NCBI GenBank assembly: GCA_964425755.1
Contig: CAYRNY010000002.1
Span: 186,001-250,000, forward strand
Origin: CAYRNY01 sp964425755
GTDB lineage: Bacteria > Chloroflexota > Anaerolineae > Aggregatilineales > Aggregatilineaceae
DNA length: 64,000 nucleotides
Direction of reading: 5' to 3'
Part shown: in pieces, positions 55,073-63,197 of the stretch
Layout: each line of letters begins with the position of its first letter
How positions within the stretch are numbered: position 1 is the first letter of the stretch
Notes under the pieces: generated by a model
Database searches by the model: none
Seen by the model: only the letters and a program-made list of their open reading frames with translations
What the model was told of the DNA's origin: nothing
Program-made: the position numbers and the translations under genes

Positions 55073-55501
55073 TCATCCGTGCTGTGCCGCGTGCAACGCA
55101 TCCCAGGCAGCCTGAAACTGGTCCTCCGTGACAAGGATGTGATCGCGCTGGTACGCCGCAAACGGCAAGATCGACACGCCCGCATCGGCAAGAATCTGGC
55201 TGACAAGCGCGATGAACCCCACTAGGCCGGGGTCCAGCGGCAGGTCAAACGTGATCAGGCGGTAATCGTCCCCCATGTCGTTGTGTTCCGGCAGGCGCGC
55301 GCTGAAGTGCTCCCACTTGTCAGCGGGCACCACAAGTGTAACCTCGTCCTTGTCCGCGATCAGCGCGCTAAACGGTTCCGCGATCTCCGCCAGGACGCCC
55401 GCGCCGGCCCAGATCGCCGGGGCGGGCAGGTGAATCACGCGGTAAGTCTTCTCGTCGGTGTAGAGTGTGGCGTTCTTGAACGCTGCTCTCGCATCGGTCA
55501 T
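55073..55501 (-). CDS. ACT-domain protein
   Basis: The ATG at 55501 with GAGGAG upstream gives 142 residues. The second half (DYRLITFDLPLDPGLVGFIALVSQILADAGVSILPFAAYQRDHILV) has the pattern of the single-domain ACT proteins related to DUF2241 and aspartate-kinase-type ACT repeats, including the GLVGFIA loop and the ADAGVSI helix end. These bind amino acids or similar small ligands (family knowledge). No enzyme domain is attached. The frame continues upstream to 55618 without a start signal. It lies 123 bases after the DUF1015 gene on the same strand. Confidence 0.8.
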   Translation of the reverse strand: MTDARAAFKNATLYTDEKTYRVIHLPAPAIWAGAGVLAEIAEPFSALIADKDEVTLVVPADKWEHFSARLPEHNDMGDDYRLITFDLPLDPGLVGFIALVSQILADAGVSILPFAAYQRDHILVTEDQFQAAWDALHAAQHG

Positions 55502-55624
55502 CGTGGACTCCTCTGGCAGGTGTGCACCCGCCACAAACGGGACTGGCAGGAAAGGCGCAAGCGACACGTTGCCCCCATGACGTACACTGCCGCATTCAGC
55601 GTTCCTGGCCCGGCGCATCCAGGC

Positions 55625-56968
55625 TTACAGGGTTTCGTCCGGGGAGAGCGGCAACATTGACAGGCCGGAGATCACTTTCGGGTAGAAGTCGGTACTCTTC
55701 TGGGGCATCTTTTCGCCCTGGGCAGCGACCGCTTTGATCTGGTCCATTTTCGTCGCACTGACGAAGAACACGAAGTTGCCCTTGCCGCTGTCCACGTTCG
55801 ACACGGCGAGCTGCGGGTCGCGGTGGTAGCGGATCATCGTCTTGTCCTCTATCCCGTGCGCCGGGACCTGCGCGACCTGGTCGAGCAGGACACTATGCAG
55901 CACGCTGACAGCGAGCGATTTCCATTCACTTGAATGGTCACTGGCGATCAGGTCGTTGACATCAATTGTGTCCTTCAGCGCCAGGACGTGGAAGCCGGTG
56001 CCCGGCCCGCCGTAAAAGCCGAAGGTATGTCCTGCGGGGTCCCGATTCGCCGCTTCCAGACAAGCATCCAGGTCGTCCACCCTGTTGATCGCGAAATACT
56101 GCTGCGCGCGGTCAAGAATTTGCTGCGGCGTGGTGGCGGTGAAATTGTGGATCTCGCGGTGGGTGGGTAGCACAACGAGGCCGGGATCATTCATGCTAAC
56201 CAGCGTGGCCTGGACGAAATTGAAGGCGGCGTTCCGGGGCGCGTCAGGGTGCTTCGCACGCTGTTCGTCCCGGTAAGTCAGGCCGGTGCTGTAGCGATGG
56301 TGCCCGTCGGCGATGATCAGGTTGCGTTTGGGTGCCAGTTCCGCCTCGATTTGCTGCAGGATGGCGGGATCGTCCACGCGCCAGATGCGCTGGCGCACAT
56401 TGCTTTCCCAGATTTCGATCACGTCGATATCCGGCTCGCGGTCCCCGACTGCCTCGCGGATCAACGCGTTGACCGCGTTTTCCTCGTCGGGGTAGAGGAT
56501 GAAGATCTGCTCGGTGTTGGCCTGCATCGCGCGTAGAAGGCGCAGCCGGTCTTGCTTTGGCCCGGCGTGCGTGCGCTCATGTGGCAGGATGATGCCCGCG
56601 TCAAAATCGACCAGCTCCACCGCCGCGATCAATCCCAGGCGCGAGTACGCTTGCCCGTCCACGCTGAATGTCTGCTGGTAGGCCAGGTAGGCGGGTTGCG
56701 CGTCACGGATCAGGACGCCTTCGGCGAGCCAGCGGTCGAAATAAGTCTTTGCGCGCGTGTAAACATTAGGTCCGTCCGGGTTTTCGGGCCGGTCGCCTTC
56801 CTGGGCTTTGCCCTGGATGATGCGCGCAATGTTGTAGGGGCTGAGGTTGTAATATTCTGCTTGAAGCTCGTCGGTGATGCGATCGTAGGGCTGCGCTACA
56901 ACGGCCTGCATGTTATCAATGCGTTCTGGGTTGTAGCGCACACCGCGAAACGGTTTGACGACTGCCAT
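55625..56968 (-). CDS. DUF1015-family protein
   Basis: The ATG at 56968 gives 447 residues, typical of DUF1015. Markers are the N-terminal KPFRGVRYNPERI and QPYDRIT, the central LIIADGHHRYSTGL, and C-terminal GKGNFVFFVSATKMDQIKAVA with KMPQKSTDFYPK. The DGHHR motif resembles the nucleotide-binding motif of ParB/Srx-fold serine kinases, which hints at phosphotransfer chemistry, but the role of this family is not settled to my knowledge. GGAGG lies about 10 bases upstream of the start. It is divergent from the LysM glycosidase gene across a 339-base gap. Confidence 0.88.
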   Translation of the reverse strand: MAVVKPFRGVRYNPERIDNMQAVVAQPYDRITDELQAEYYNLSPYNIARIIQGKAQEGDRPENPDGPNVYTRAKTYFDRWLAEGVLIRDAQPAYLAYQQTFSVDGQAYSRLGLIAAVELVDFDAGIILPHERTHAGPKQDRLRLLRAMQANTEQIFILYPDEENAVNALIREAVGDREPDIDVIEIWESNVRQRIWRVDDPAILQQIEAELAPKRNLIIADGHHRYSTGLTYRDEQRAKHPDAPRNAAFNFVQATLVSMNDPGLVVLPTHREIHNFTATTPQQILDRAQQYFAINRVDDLDACLEAANRDPAGHTFGFYGGPGTGFHVLALKDTIDVNDLIASDHSSEWKSLAVSVLHSVLLDQVAQVPAHGIEDKTMIRYHRDPQLAVSNVDSGKGNFVFFVSATKMDQIKAVAAQGEKMPQKSTDFYPKVISGLSMLPLSPDETL

Positions 56969-57307
56969 GAAACATGATCCTCCAATAACGGTTTGTTGTT
57001 CGGTACTGCCGGAATGACATAGCTCTCGCAAGGGGCGATTGTACCAACACAGCAACGTGGAAGCGAAACTTTGATCGCCCGGTGACCGGCGACACGCCAA
57101 CGGCCAGGTGGCGTTTCACCGCAATTGTTCAATTTGAGAAGCTGGTATACAGTTAGTAGCGACTGGCAAGATGCCGGGGTTATGCATCTTCATTCCGCGC
57201 TCTGGCAGTGCGGTACAGAAAACTGATCAAACCATGAATGGCGTTGTTATCAAAACTGTACTATAGTGTATGGGGACATCATGTCACCATTCGAAGGAGG
57301 CATCGTT
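56969..57307. other. Divergent intergenic region
   Basis: The 339 bases contain the promoters of the minus-strand DUF1015 gene and the plus-strand LysM glycosidase gene. A TATAGT hexamer at 57262-57267 is a plausible -10 for the latter, with AAGGAGG at about 57293. I see no coding frame or RNA gene. Confidence 0.5.
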
Positions 57308-58900
57308 ATGCACTATGCGCGGCGACTAATCACCGTCATCCTGGCGTTGGCGATGTTGCTGGTAATCCCGGCGACGGTTCTGGCGCAGGATAGCGGCGGG
57401 CAGGTGATTCACACCGTACAAGCCGGGGAAAACCTGTACCGCATCTCGTTGAAATACGGCACGACAGTTAGCGCAATTGTCCAGGCCAACAATATTACCA
57501 ATCCGAACATCATTTTGGTGGGTCAGCAATTGGTCATTCCGGACGCAAGCGTGACCCCGACCCCCACACCGACCGAGTCCCCGACCCCTGACAGCACACC
57601 AGACGCGACACCGACGCCGGCACCATCGCCGGGTGAAGTGGTGCACGTCGTGCAGCCGGGCGAGAATCTGTTCCGTATCGCGTTGCGCTACAATCTGCTG
57701 ACCTCAATCGTGGCGAATTACAACGGGATCACGAACCCGAACCTGATTTTCGTCGGGCAGCGGATTCGTATTCCGCTGGGCGGGCAGGCCGTGGCAACCC
57801 CGACGCCGACGGCAACGACAAGTACAGAAACCCCGGAACCGGACGACGGAACACCGCCGCCAAACGATGCTGGTAATGTCGACTTCGCCTATGGCATCCA
57901 GGTGCATCTGCCGAATCAGGACATGACACAGGTCATACAGTGGAGCACCGACCTGGGAATGACCTGGGTGAAGCAGCAAATCGAATGGTCGCTTTACGAG
58001 CCGGTCGCGGGGAATGTCAATTGGACGCCGATTGACGATATGGTCGACGCGATGGACGCGGCAGGCGTGAATATCTTGCTCAGCGTTTCATCAGCGCCGG
58101 ACTGGGCGCGCGAGTCCGACCAGGAGAAAGGCCCGCCAACGGATTACCAGACCTTCGCGAACTTCCTTGGACAGCTTGCCGCGCGCTACGCGGGGCGGGT
58201 GGACGCCTACGAGATCTGGAACGAGCAAAACCTGCGTCGCGAGTGGAACACGCCACGCGGCATCAGCGCGGCGAGTTACGTTGAAATGCTGCGGCTGGCC
58301 TATACCGCGATCAAGAACGCGGATTCCCAGGCGATTGTCGTGACTGGCGGCCTCGCGCCGACCGGGTTTAACGACGGGGTGAACGCGATCGACGACCGGG
58401 TTTACCTGCGCCAGATGTACGCCGCCGGGGTCGAGCAATGGTCGGACGCGATCGGGGCGCACCCTAACGGCTGGGCGAATCCACCGGACAGCACATGCTG
58501 TCGCAATAATCGCCCGGCAGTTCCCGGCTGGGACGATCATCCAAGCTTCTTCTTCAAACAGACGCTGGCTGACTACCGCCAGATCATGGTCGAAAACAGT
58601 GACAGCGGCACGTATATCTGGGCGACAGAATTCGGATGGGGCAGCAATGACGGCCTGAACGTCGACCCGGCCCCCGAATATGCCTTCGTGTCGTATACCA
58701 GCCTCGACGAGCAAGCATCGTACACGTTGCGCGGGTTCCAACTCGGGCGCGAACTGGGCTACGTCGGGCCGATGTTCCTGTGGAATCTGAACTTCTGCAT
58801 GGTGGTCGGCCCAACGGGCGAGCAGTGCTTCTGGGGCCTGCTGGACCCGGCGGGCAATCCACGCCCGGCATATCTTGCACTGGAAGATTTGCAAGACTGA
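57308..58900 (+). CDS. Secreted double-LysM glycoside-hydrolase-like protein
   Basis: The ATG at 57308 with AAGGAGG upstream gives 530 residues. A signal peptide (LITVILALAMLLVIPAT, cleavage near VLAQD) is followed by two LysM domains (HTVQAGENLYRISLKYG; HVVQPGENLFRIALRYN) separated by TPTPT linkers. The catalytic region (about 205-530) is a TIM barrel of the GH39/GH5 type, with YEIWNEQNLRREW (likely acid/base Glu) and WATEFGWGSN (likely nucleophile Glu). LysM suggests binding to peptidoglycan or chitin-like polymers. It is paralogous to the gene at 23288, which shares the WNE block and the VVTGGLAPTGF block but lacks LysM. A hairpin terminator follows at 58932. Confidence 0.88.
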   Translation: MHYARRLITVILALAMLLVIPATVLAQDSGGQVIHTVQAGENLYRISLKYGTTVSAIVQANNITNPNIILVGQQLVIPDASVTPTPTPTESPTPDSTPDATPTPAPSPGEVVHVVQPGENLFRIALRYNLLTSIVANYNGITNPNLIFVGQRIRIPLGGQAVATPTPTATTSTETPEPDDGTPPPNDAGNVDFAYGIQVHLPNQDMTQVIQWSTDLGMTWVKQQIEWSLYEPVAGNVNWTPIDDMVDAMDAAGVNILLSVSSAPDWARESDQEKGPPTDYQTFANFLGQLAARYAGRVDAYEIWNEQNLRREWNTPRGISAASYVEMLRLAYTAIKNADSQAIVVTGGLAPTGFNDGVNAIDDRVYLRQMYAAGVEQWSDAIGAHPNGWANPPDSTCCRNNRPAVPGWDDHPSFFFKQTLADYRQIMVENSDSGTYIWATEFGWGSNDGLNVDPAPEYAFVSYTSLDEQASYTLRGFQLGRELGYVGPMFLWNLNFCMVVGPTGEQCFWGLLDPAGNPRPAYLALEDLQD

Positions 58901-58931
58901 TAACCGCGCACGATCAAGAGCTGTAGCATCA

Positions 58932-58970
58932 TGCCGCCTGCTGAACCTGCAGTGGGCGGCAGTTTTGTTT
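58932..58970. terminator. Hairpin terminator between convergent genes
   Basis: TGCCGCC (58932-58938) pairs with GGCGGCA (58955-58961), with an inner TGC/GCA pairing, followed by GTTTTGTTTG. It ends the LysM glycosidase gene and faces the convergent gene ending at 59007. Confidence 0.75.
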
Positions 58971-59006
58971 GCAAACAGCCGCTTCGTCCGGTTGTCAGGT
59001 GGCAGG

Positions 59007-61856
59007 TTAATCGCTGATCAGTGTTTCCAGGGGATTAGGGGTATCGGTCACTGTAGGTGTCGGTGTGTCGCTCGGTGTCGGCGTGCGCGTGGGCGTGCGT
59101 GACGCGGTCGGCGTCGGCGTCACGGTTGGTGATGCCGTGTTGGTGGGGGTCCTGGTCGCAGTGGCCGTATCCGTCGGCGTAGCGGTGTCGGTTGGTGTCG
59201 GGGTGCGGGTCGGCGTGTGCGTCGCGGTCGGAGTCGATGTGTAGGTAGGCGTGGCGGTATCAGTCGGCGTATGGGTCGCGGTGGGCGTGGCGGTGTATGT
59301 GGCGGTCGGTGACGCCGTATATGTGGCGGTTGGCGTGTTGGTTTCCGTCGGCGTGGCGGTATCAGTCGGTGTCGGGGTCATGCTGACCTGCGGGGTGCGC
59401 GTCATGAACGCTGTCCCGGCAGGTGTGGGCTCGATGGCCGGGCCGGCGAAACGGAACGCGCGCACGGCGATCTGCGAGCGGAGCGGCAGCAGTTCGATCC
59501 GTAGCGTATTATCGCCCGGTTGCCCGGTCAGTGTAACCGTCTCCTCGCCGATGATGTCGCCCGTAAGCGGGTCCCACAGTGTGACACGATAGCTCCCGGC
59601 AGGCATGCCCGGCGCCAGCAGCGCGACGTTCAACGAGTCAAGCTCCCCGCCTTCCGCGACGATGTCCCACGTGTAATCGCGGTGCTGGACCCAGGTCAGC
59701 AACGCCCCAAGCGACCGATCAACCAGGGCCACTGTACGCACGGGGGCGCGGTACTGCGCGACTTCGATGAATTCAAGCTGCAGCCAATCGTCGCCCGCGT
59801 TGTCCAGTACGATGTTATGCTGCCCTGCGCTGATTGGCAGCGTGACAATGATATCCTCGCTGCCGGCGCTGAGGTCCACGCGGGCGGCTTCCTCGCCGTC
59901 GATGATGATCACCAGCACGGCGGGCGCGGATGATGAGACACTGCGGATGCCGATGCTGAGTTCGGTATCAACCGGGGGAGCGATGACAAAGGACTGCGGG
60001 CGAGAGCGTGCTTTGTTCAGGTCGCCGTAAAGATAAGCCGAGAGTTTTTCAGCCGGGGGCAGAAGCCCGTCACCGGTCAAGCGATAGATGATGTCCTGCG
60101 GCGTCTGGCCGGAAAAATCGCGATTGAAGTCGCTCACACGGACGGTGCCGTAGAGCAGGGGACTGCTGGCACTCAAGGTGAGCTGCGCCGGGCGGAAAGC
60201 GCCGCTGTTCCAGGCGATATCGCGCGCGAACAGCGCCAGCGGTTCGTACAGCTCGTGCAGGTCGCGCGGGTGGATGTACGTGTCCCACCACCAGGACATG
60301 GCACTGCCTGCCGCACCGGACAGCGCCGAAGCCCAGATCGTGTTGCGGATGTGCACACCGCCAGGGTCTGCCTGGGCTGGCTCGTGCCACCGGTTGAGCG
60401 AGAACTCAGTGAGCAGGACCGGTTTTTTCGCATGTGCAAGCGCAGCGTTGACGGCTTCAAGCGTACCTGCTACCTGGTCCCGGGTTGTTTCCGGCAGGTT
60501 CTGGTAGAACTGGACTTGCGCGATATCGAGTTCCGGAAGCTCCCACAGCAACGGAGAGGGGTTGGCGGCCCCCGCCGTGATCAGGTGATCGTAAGGATCG
60601 AGCATGCGCAGTGTGTTCGCTGCGTGTTGCAGCCACGGACGAGCACGGGCGGGCGTGTAACCGAGCATCTCGTCGACCTGGTCCACGATCTCCCAGGCGA
60701 AGATGTTCGGGCTGTACCCCCAGCGCGCGACGATGTACTGCAGCCGGCGTTCGAACAGCTCGCGGGCGGTGTTGTCGGCAAAGAGCGCGGACGGTGTGGA
60801 CAGCGGGCCGCCATTGCGCGCGTTGAACGGGTTGTCGTCCCAGTTCAGCGCGGTATCCGGGCGCGGAGGAGACGATGGAATCGAAACCGGCGGTTCCTCG
60901 TAGTTGGTGAAGGGGCGGTGCCACAGCAGAACGAGTTGCAAGTAGATGCCACGCTCTGCCGCCATTTCGAGAATGGTGTCCAGCCGCCAGGCGGCGCTTT
61001 GCGCTTCGTCATAATCACCGACCGGCCCGGGCCAGTCCAGCGCAATGAACCAGGGCGCGTCGATGTTGATCCGCGCGTAATTCGCCCCAACGGCGTGTAG
61101 GTCATCGAACCAGCGCTCGACCGCGACGATACCGCCGCCCTCTTCCCAGGACCACGCAAGATTGTGCCCAATCGGGAAGTACGCGACGTTATTGGTGAAC
61201 GCGAAATAGCGGTTGTTGTCCGCCACGCGGATGTATCCCGGCCTTTCAGCGCCCACGACGACAAACGCGCCTTGCTGAACAAGCTGCTCGCCATCCGCAT
61301 CACGCGCGGTGACGGTGTACGTCCAGCGCCCGACCTGCGTGGGCGTGAAGCGCACGCGCCATTCTGCCGGTCCCGCGATGCGCAGGTCTTCGACCGCACA
61401 ACCTGGGTCGGTGCAGACATTGCGATAAGGGCGCATGAAGAACCCGGGGATCGTCACGGTGTCCCCGTTAGGCGCTTTGAAATCCGCCAGCACTTCGACC
61501 ACGTTCGGGTTGTAGGGGTTTGTATAGCGGCCCGGAACACCAACGCTCAACTCCAGCAGATCGTAGAGTTCGATGGGGCTTTCAGGGCTGAAGAACGGCA
61601 CCGGCGTATTGCTTGATGTGGGGGAAGGGGAAGGTGTCTGCGTCGCGGTGGTGGTGATGGTTGGTTCCGGCGCTTCGGTTGTCGCCTCGTCCGGAGCCGG
61701 TGCAGGCGTCCGGGTGTCTTCGGTCGGTCCTGGCGTACCGGGTGTATCTTGCGCGGCACTGGAATGCGCGACCAGGGAAACGACAATAACTCCGGTAACC
61801 AGCAACGCGATCACCAGAGCAAACGTCCAGCGGGCAGAACGTGTTTGTCGCAGCAT
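59007..61856 (-). CDS. Large secreted glycoside-hydrolase-like protein with DUF5060-like domain and TPT tail
   Basis: A 949-residue exported protein. The signal peptide (FALVIALLVTGVIVVSLVA) is followed by a Thr/Pro-rich stretch to about residue 85. Next is an Ig-like domain resembling DUF5060 (YTNPYNPNVVEVLADFKAPNG ... VGRWTYTVTARD), then a TIM-barrel region with YFPIGHNLAWSW, LVLLWHRPFTNYEEPP, NIFAWEIVDQVDEM and VLLTEFSLNRW, like GH5-type barrels preceded by DUF5060. Beta-sandwich domains follow, then about 120 residues of TxTPT repeats at the C-terminus. There is no LPXTG or membrane anchor. The substrate is unknown. No good ribosome-binding site is visible. Confidence 0.82.
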   Translation of the reverse strand: MLRQTRSARWTFALVIALLVTGVIVVSLVAHSSAAQDTPGTPGPTEDTRTPAPAPDEATTEAPEPTITTTATQTPSPSPTSSNTPVPFFSPESPIELYDLLELSVGVPGRYTNPYNPNVVEVLADFKAPNGDTVTIPGFFMRPYRNVCTDPGCAVEDLRIAGPAEWRVRFTPTQVGRWTYTVTARDADGEQLVQQGAFVVVGAERPGYIRVADNNRYFAFTNNVAYFPIGHNLAWSWEEGGGIVAVERWFDDLHAVGANYARINIDAPWFIALDWPGPVGDYDEAQSAAWRLDTILEMAAERGIYLQLVLLWHRPFTNYEEPPVSIPSSPPRPDTALNWDDNPFNARNGGPLSTPSALFADNTARELFERRLQYIVARWGYSPNIFAWEIVDQVDEMLGYTPARARPWLQHAANTLRMLDPYDHLITAGAANPSPLLWELPELDIAQVQFYQNLPETTRDQVAGTLEAVNAALAHAKKPVLLTEFSLNRWHEPAQADPGGVHIRNTIWASALSGAAGSAMSWWWDTYIHPRDLHELYEPLALFARDIAWNSGAFRPAQLTLSASSPLLYGTVRVSDFNRDFSGQTPQDIIYRLTGDGLLPPAEKLSAYLYGDLNKARSRPQSFVIAPPVDTELSIGIRSVSSSAPAVLVIIIDGEEAARVDLSAGSEDIIVTLPISAGQHNIVLDNAGDDWLQLEFIEVAQYRAPVRTVALVDRSLGALLTWVQHRDYTWDIVAEGGELDSLNVALLAPGMPAGSYRVTLWDPLTGDIIGEETVTLTGQPGDNTLRIELLPLRSQIAVRAFRFAGPAIEPTPAGTAFMTRTPQVSMTPTPTDTATPTETNTPTATYTASPTATYTATPTATHTPTDTATPTYTSTPTATHTPTRTPTPTDTATPTDTATATRTPTNTASPTVTPTPTASRTPTRTPTPSDTPTPTVTDTPNPLETLISD
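59030..59390 (-). repeat. Degenerate TPT-encoding tandem repeat
   Basis: About 360 bases of imperfect 6- and 12-base repeats (GTCGGCGTGGCGGTATC-like on the plus strand) encode the Thr/Pro tail of the secreted protein. Units are varied at the DNA level, so this is low-complexity coding sequence and not a CRISPR or satellite. The length is likely to vary between strains. Confidence 0.85.
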
Positions 61857-61961
61857 AGCTACAGTTTAGATCGTGCTAATGAAAATGTGCAAGTTTTCAA
61901 ACCGGATTCTATTCGCGCTCACCAGCCGGAAGGTAGCCGCCGTATCCTGCCGGGCTGTGCG

Positions 61962-62480
61962 TCAGCGTGCAGCGGCGAAGATGAGGCGCAGCTCATCGTG
62001 TTCGTCATAACTGGCGTGGGCGAAGAATGGCCGGTCTTCGGCTGGCCGGTCGAACAGCAGCGGGATCAGGACCGGCAAGTCCTCGACCAACGGCAGGTGC
62101 TGGACCTGGTCGCGCGGCACCCATTCGAGCGTGCCTTCGTCAGAGTTGGTGAAATCGCGCGAGGTCGCTTCGGCGCTGAAGACGAAGACCATGATCCCGC
62201 TGCGGTCGGCCCCGGCGTCGACGTGGATCACGCCGCGAAAACGCACGTCGGTGACAACAAGCCCGGTCTCTTCGTGCATTTCACGGATCGCGCTGGTCTG
62301 CGGGTCTTCGTGGCGTTCGATGTGCCCGCCGACGCCGTTATAACGTCCCGGAAATACGCGCTTATGCGTGCCGCGTTTAAGCAACAAGATATCATCGCCC
62401 TGCGTGATGAAACACAACGTGCGCGGAATCGTGATCCAGCGTCCGGCGATGGCGTCCGCGCCCTGTTCTTTGGCCCCCAT
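61962..62480 (-). CDS. Nudix hydrolase
   Basis: The ATG at 62480 with CAGGAGC upstream gives 172 residues. A perfect Nudix box (G-x5-E-x7-REMHEETGL) starts at GGHIERHED and supplies the catalytic Glu residues. The preceding TLCFITQGDDILLLKRG and FPGRYNGVGGH strands match the 8-oxo-dGTP/MutT-like subgroup in layout, but the substrate cannot be set by sequence alone. The frame is open further upstream, without a start signal. It stands alone, divergent from the helical-protein gene at 62625. Confidence 0.92.
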   Translation of the reverse strand: MGAKEQGADAIAGRWITIPRTLCFITQGDDILLLKRGTHKRVFPGRYNGVGGHIERHEDPQTSAIREMHEETGLVVTDVRFRGVIHVDAGADRSGIMVFVFSAEATSRDFTNSDEGTLEWVPRDQVQHLPLVEDLPVLIPLLFDRPAEDRPFFAHASYDEHDELRLIFAAAR

Positions 62481-62624
62481 GCGTTGCTCCTGCGCGTGTA
62501 TGTAACCCGGACGCATTATAGCATATATACACCCTGGTTTTGGGGTTTGTCTAACGCGCCGGTCTTGTTGTATGCTTAGACCGATATGATCGTGCCTGGC
62601 ACGGTCGCTCTCACAAGGAGAAAG

Positions 62625-63152
62625 ATGCATATGGACGATCTTTACAGCAAAATCGTCAGGGAACGAGGATCAACCGAGAAGCTGTTCGCGCGGATGCCCG
62701 GTTTCCGCGGCTATATGGAGATGGGGGCGCGGCGCGAAGCCGACCGCATGATCCGCAAACATGTTGCCGGGAAATTGCAGGAACAGCTTAACCGCCTCCC
62801 GCAGATTGAGAAGGCGCTGCTTGACGCGGGCGGGCTGAACTATATGAGCAAGACGCGCAGCATCAAAACCAAGTTTCAGACGTTTATCGACCGGATCGCG
62901 ACGGATGCACCGGGCTATTCCGGCTTTTTCGAAGCGAACAAGGTAACCCAGGAAGACTTGCAGGTCGTTTATGCTTTCGATCTGGCGCTGCTGGATTACG
63001 TCGAGCGATTCAAGGCGCAGCTCGACGCGTTACAACAGGCGGTTGCCGCAGGTGAAGGCGTCGATGGCGCGATCAGTACATTCGATGCGCTAACCATCGA
63101 AGCGAACAAAGCTTACAGCTTGCGCGAAAGTGTGTTGCAGGATATCGAGTAG
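62625..63152 (+). CDS. Hypothetical alpha-helical protein (about 175 aa)
   Basis: AAGGAG lies at 62615-62620, and two in-frame ATGs (62625 and 62631) follow; the first is given. The product is almost entirely helical and charged (LYSKIVRERGSTEKLFARM, EADRMIRKHVAGKLQEQLNRL, VTQEDLQVVYAFDLALLDYVERF), with probable coiled coils and no membrane segment. I do not recognise the family. It is followed 45 bases later by an SPFH-type gene with its own ribosome-binding site, so the pair is probably one operon and the protein may act with the SPFH assembly at the membrane (inference). Confidence 0.75.
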   Translation: MHMDDLYSKIVRERGSTEKLFARMPGFRGYMEMGARREADRMIRKHVAGKLQEQLNRLPQIEKALLDAGGLNYMSKTRSIKTKFQTFIDRIATDAPGYSGFFEANKVTQEDLQVVYAFDLALLDYVERFKAQLDALQQAVAAGEGVDGAISTFDALTIEANKAYSLRESVLQDIE

Positions 63153-63197
63153 GCACGTTACGGTGCGTGGATGGCGGTCAGTTAAGGAGTGAAGCCG

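Noticed and set aside
59030..59390. CRISPR-like or satellite array
   Set aside because: The repeats are short (6-12 bases), imperfect and codon-phased, and encode a Thr/Pro tail. There are no regular unique spacers.
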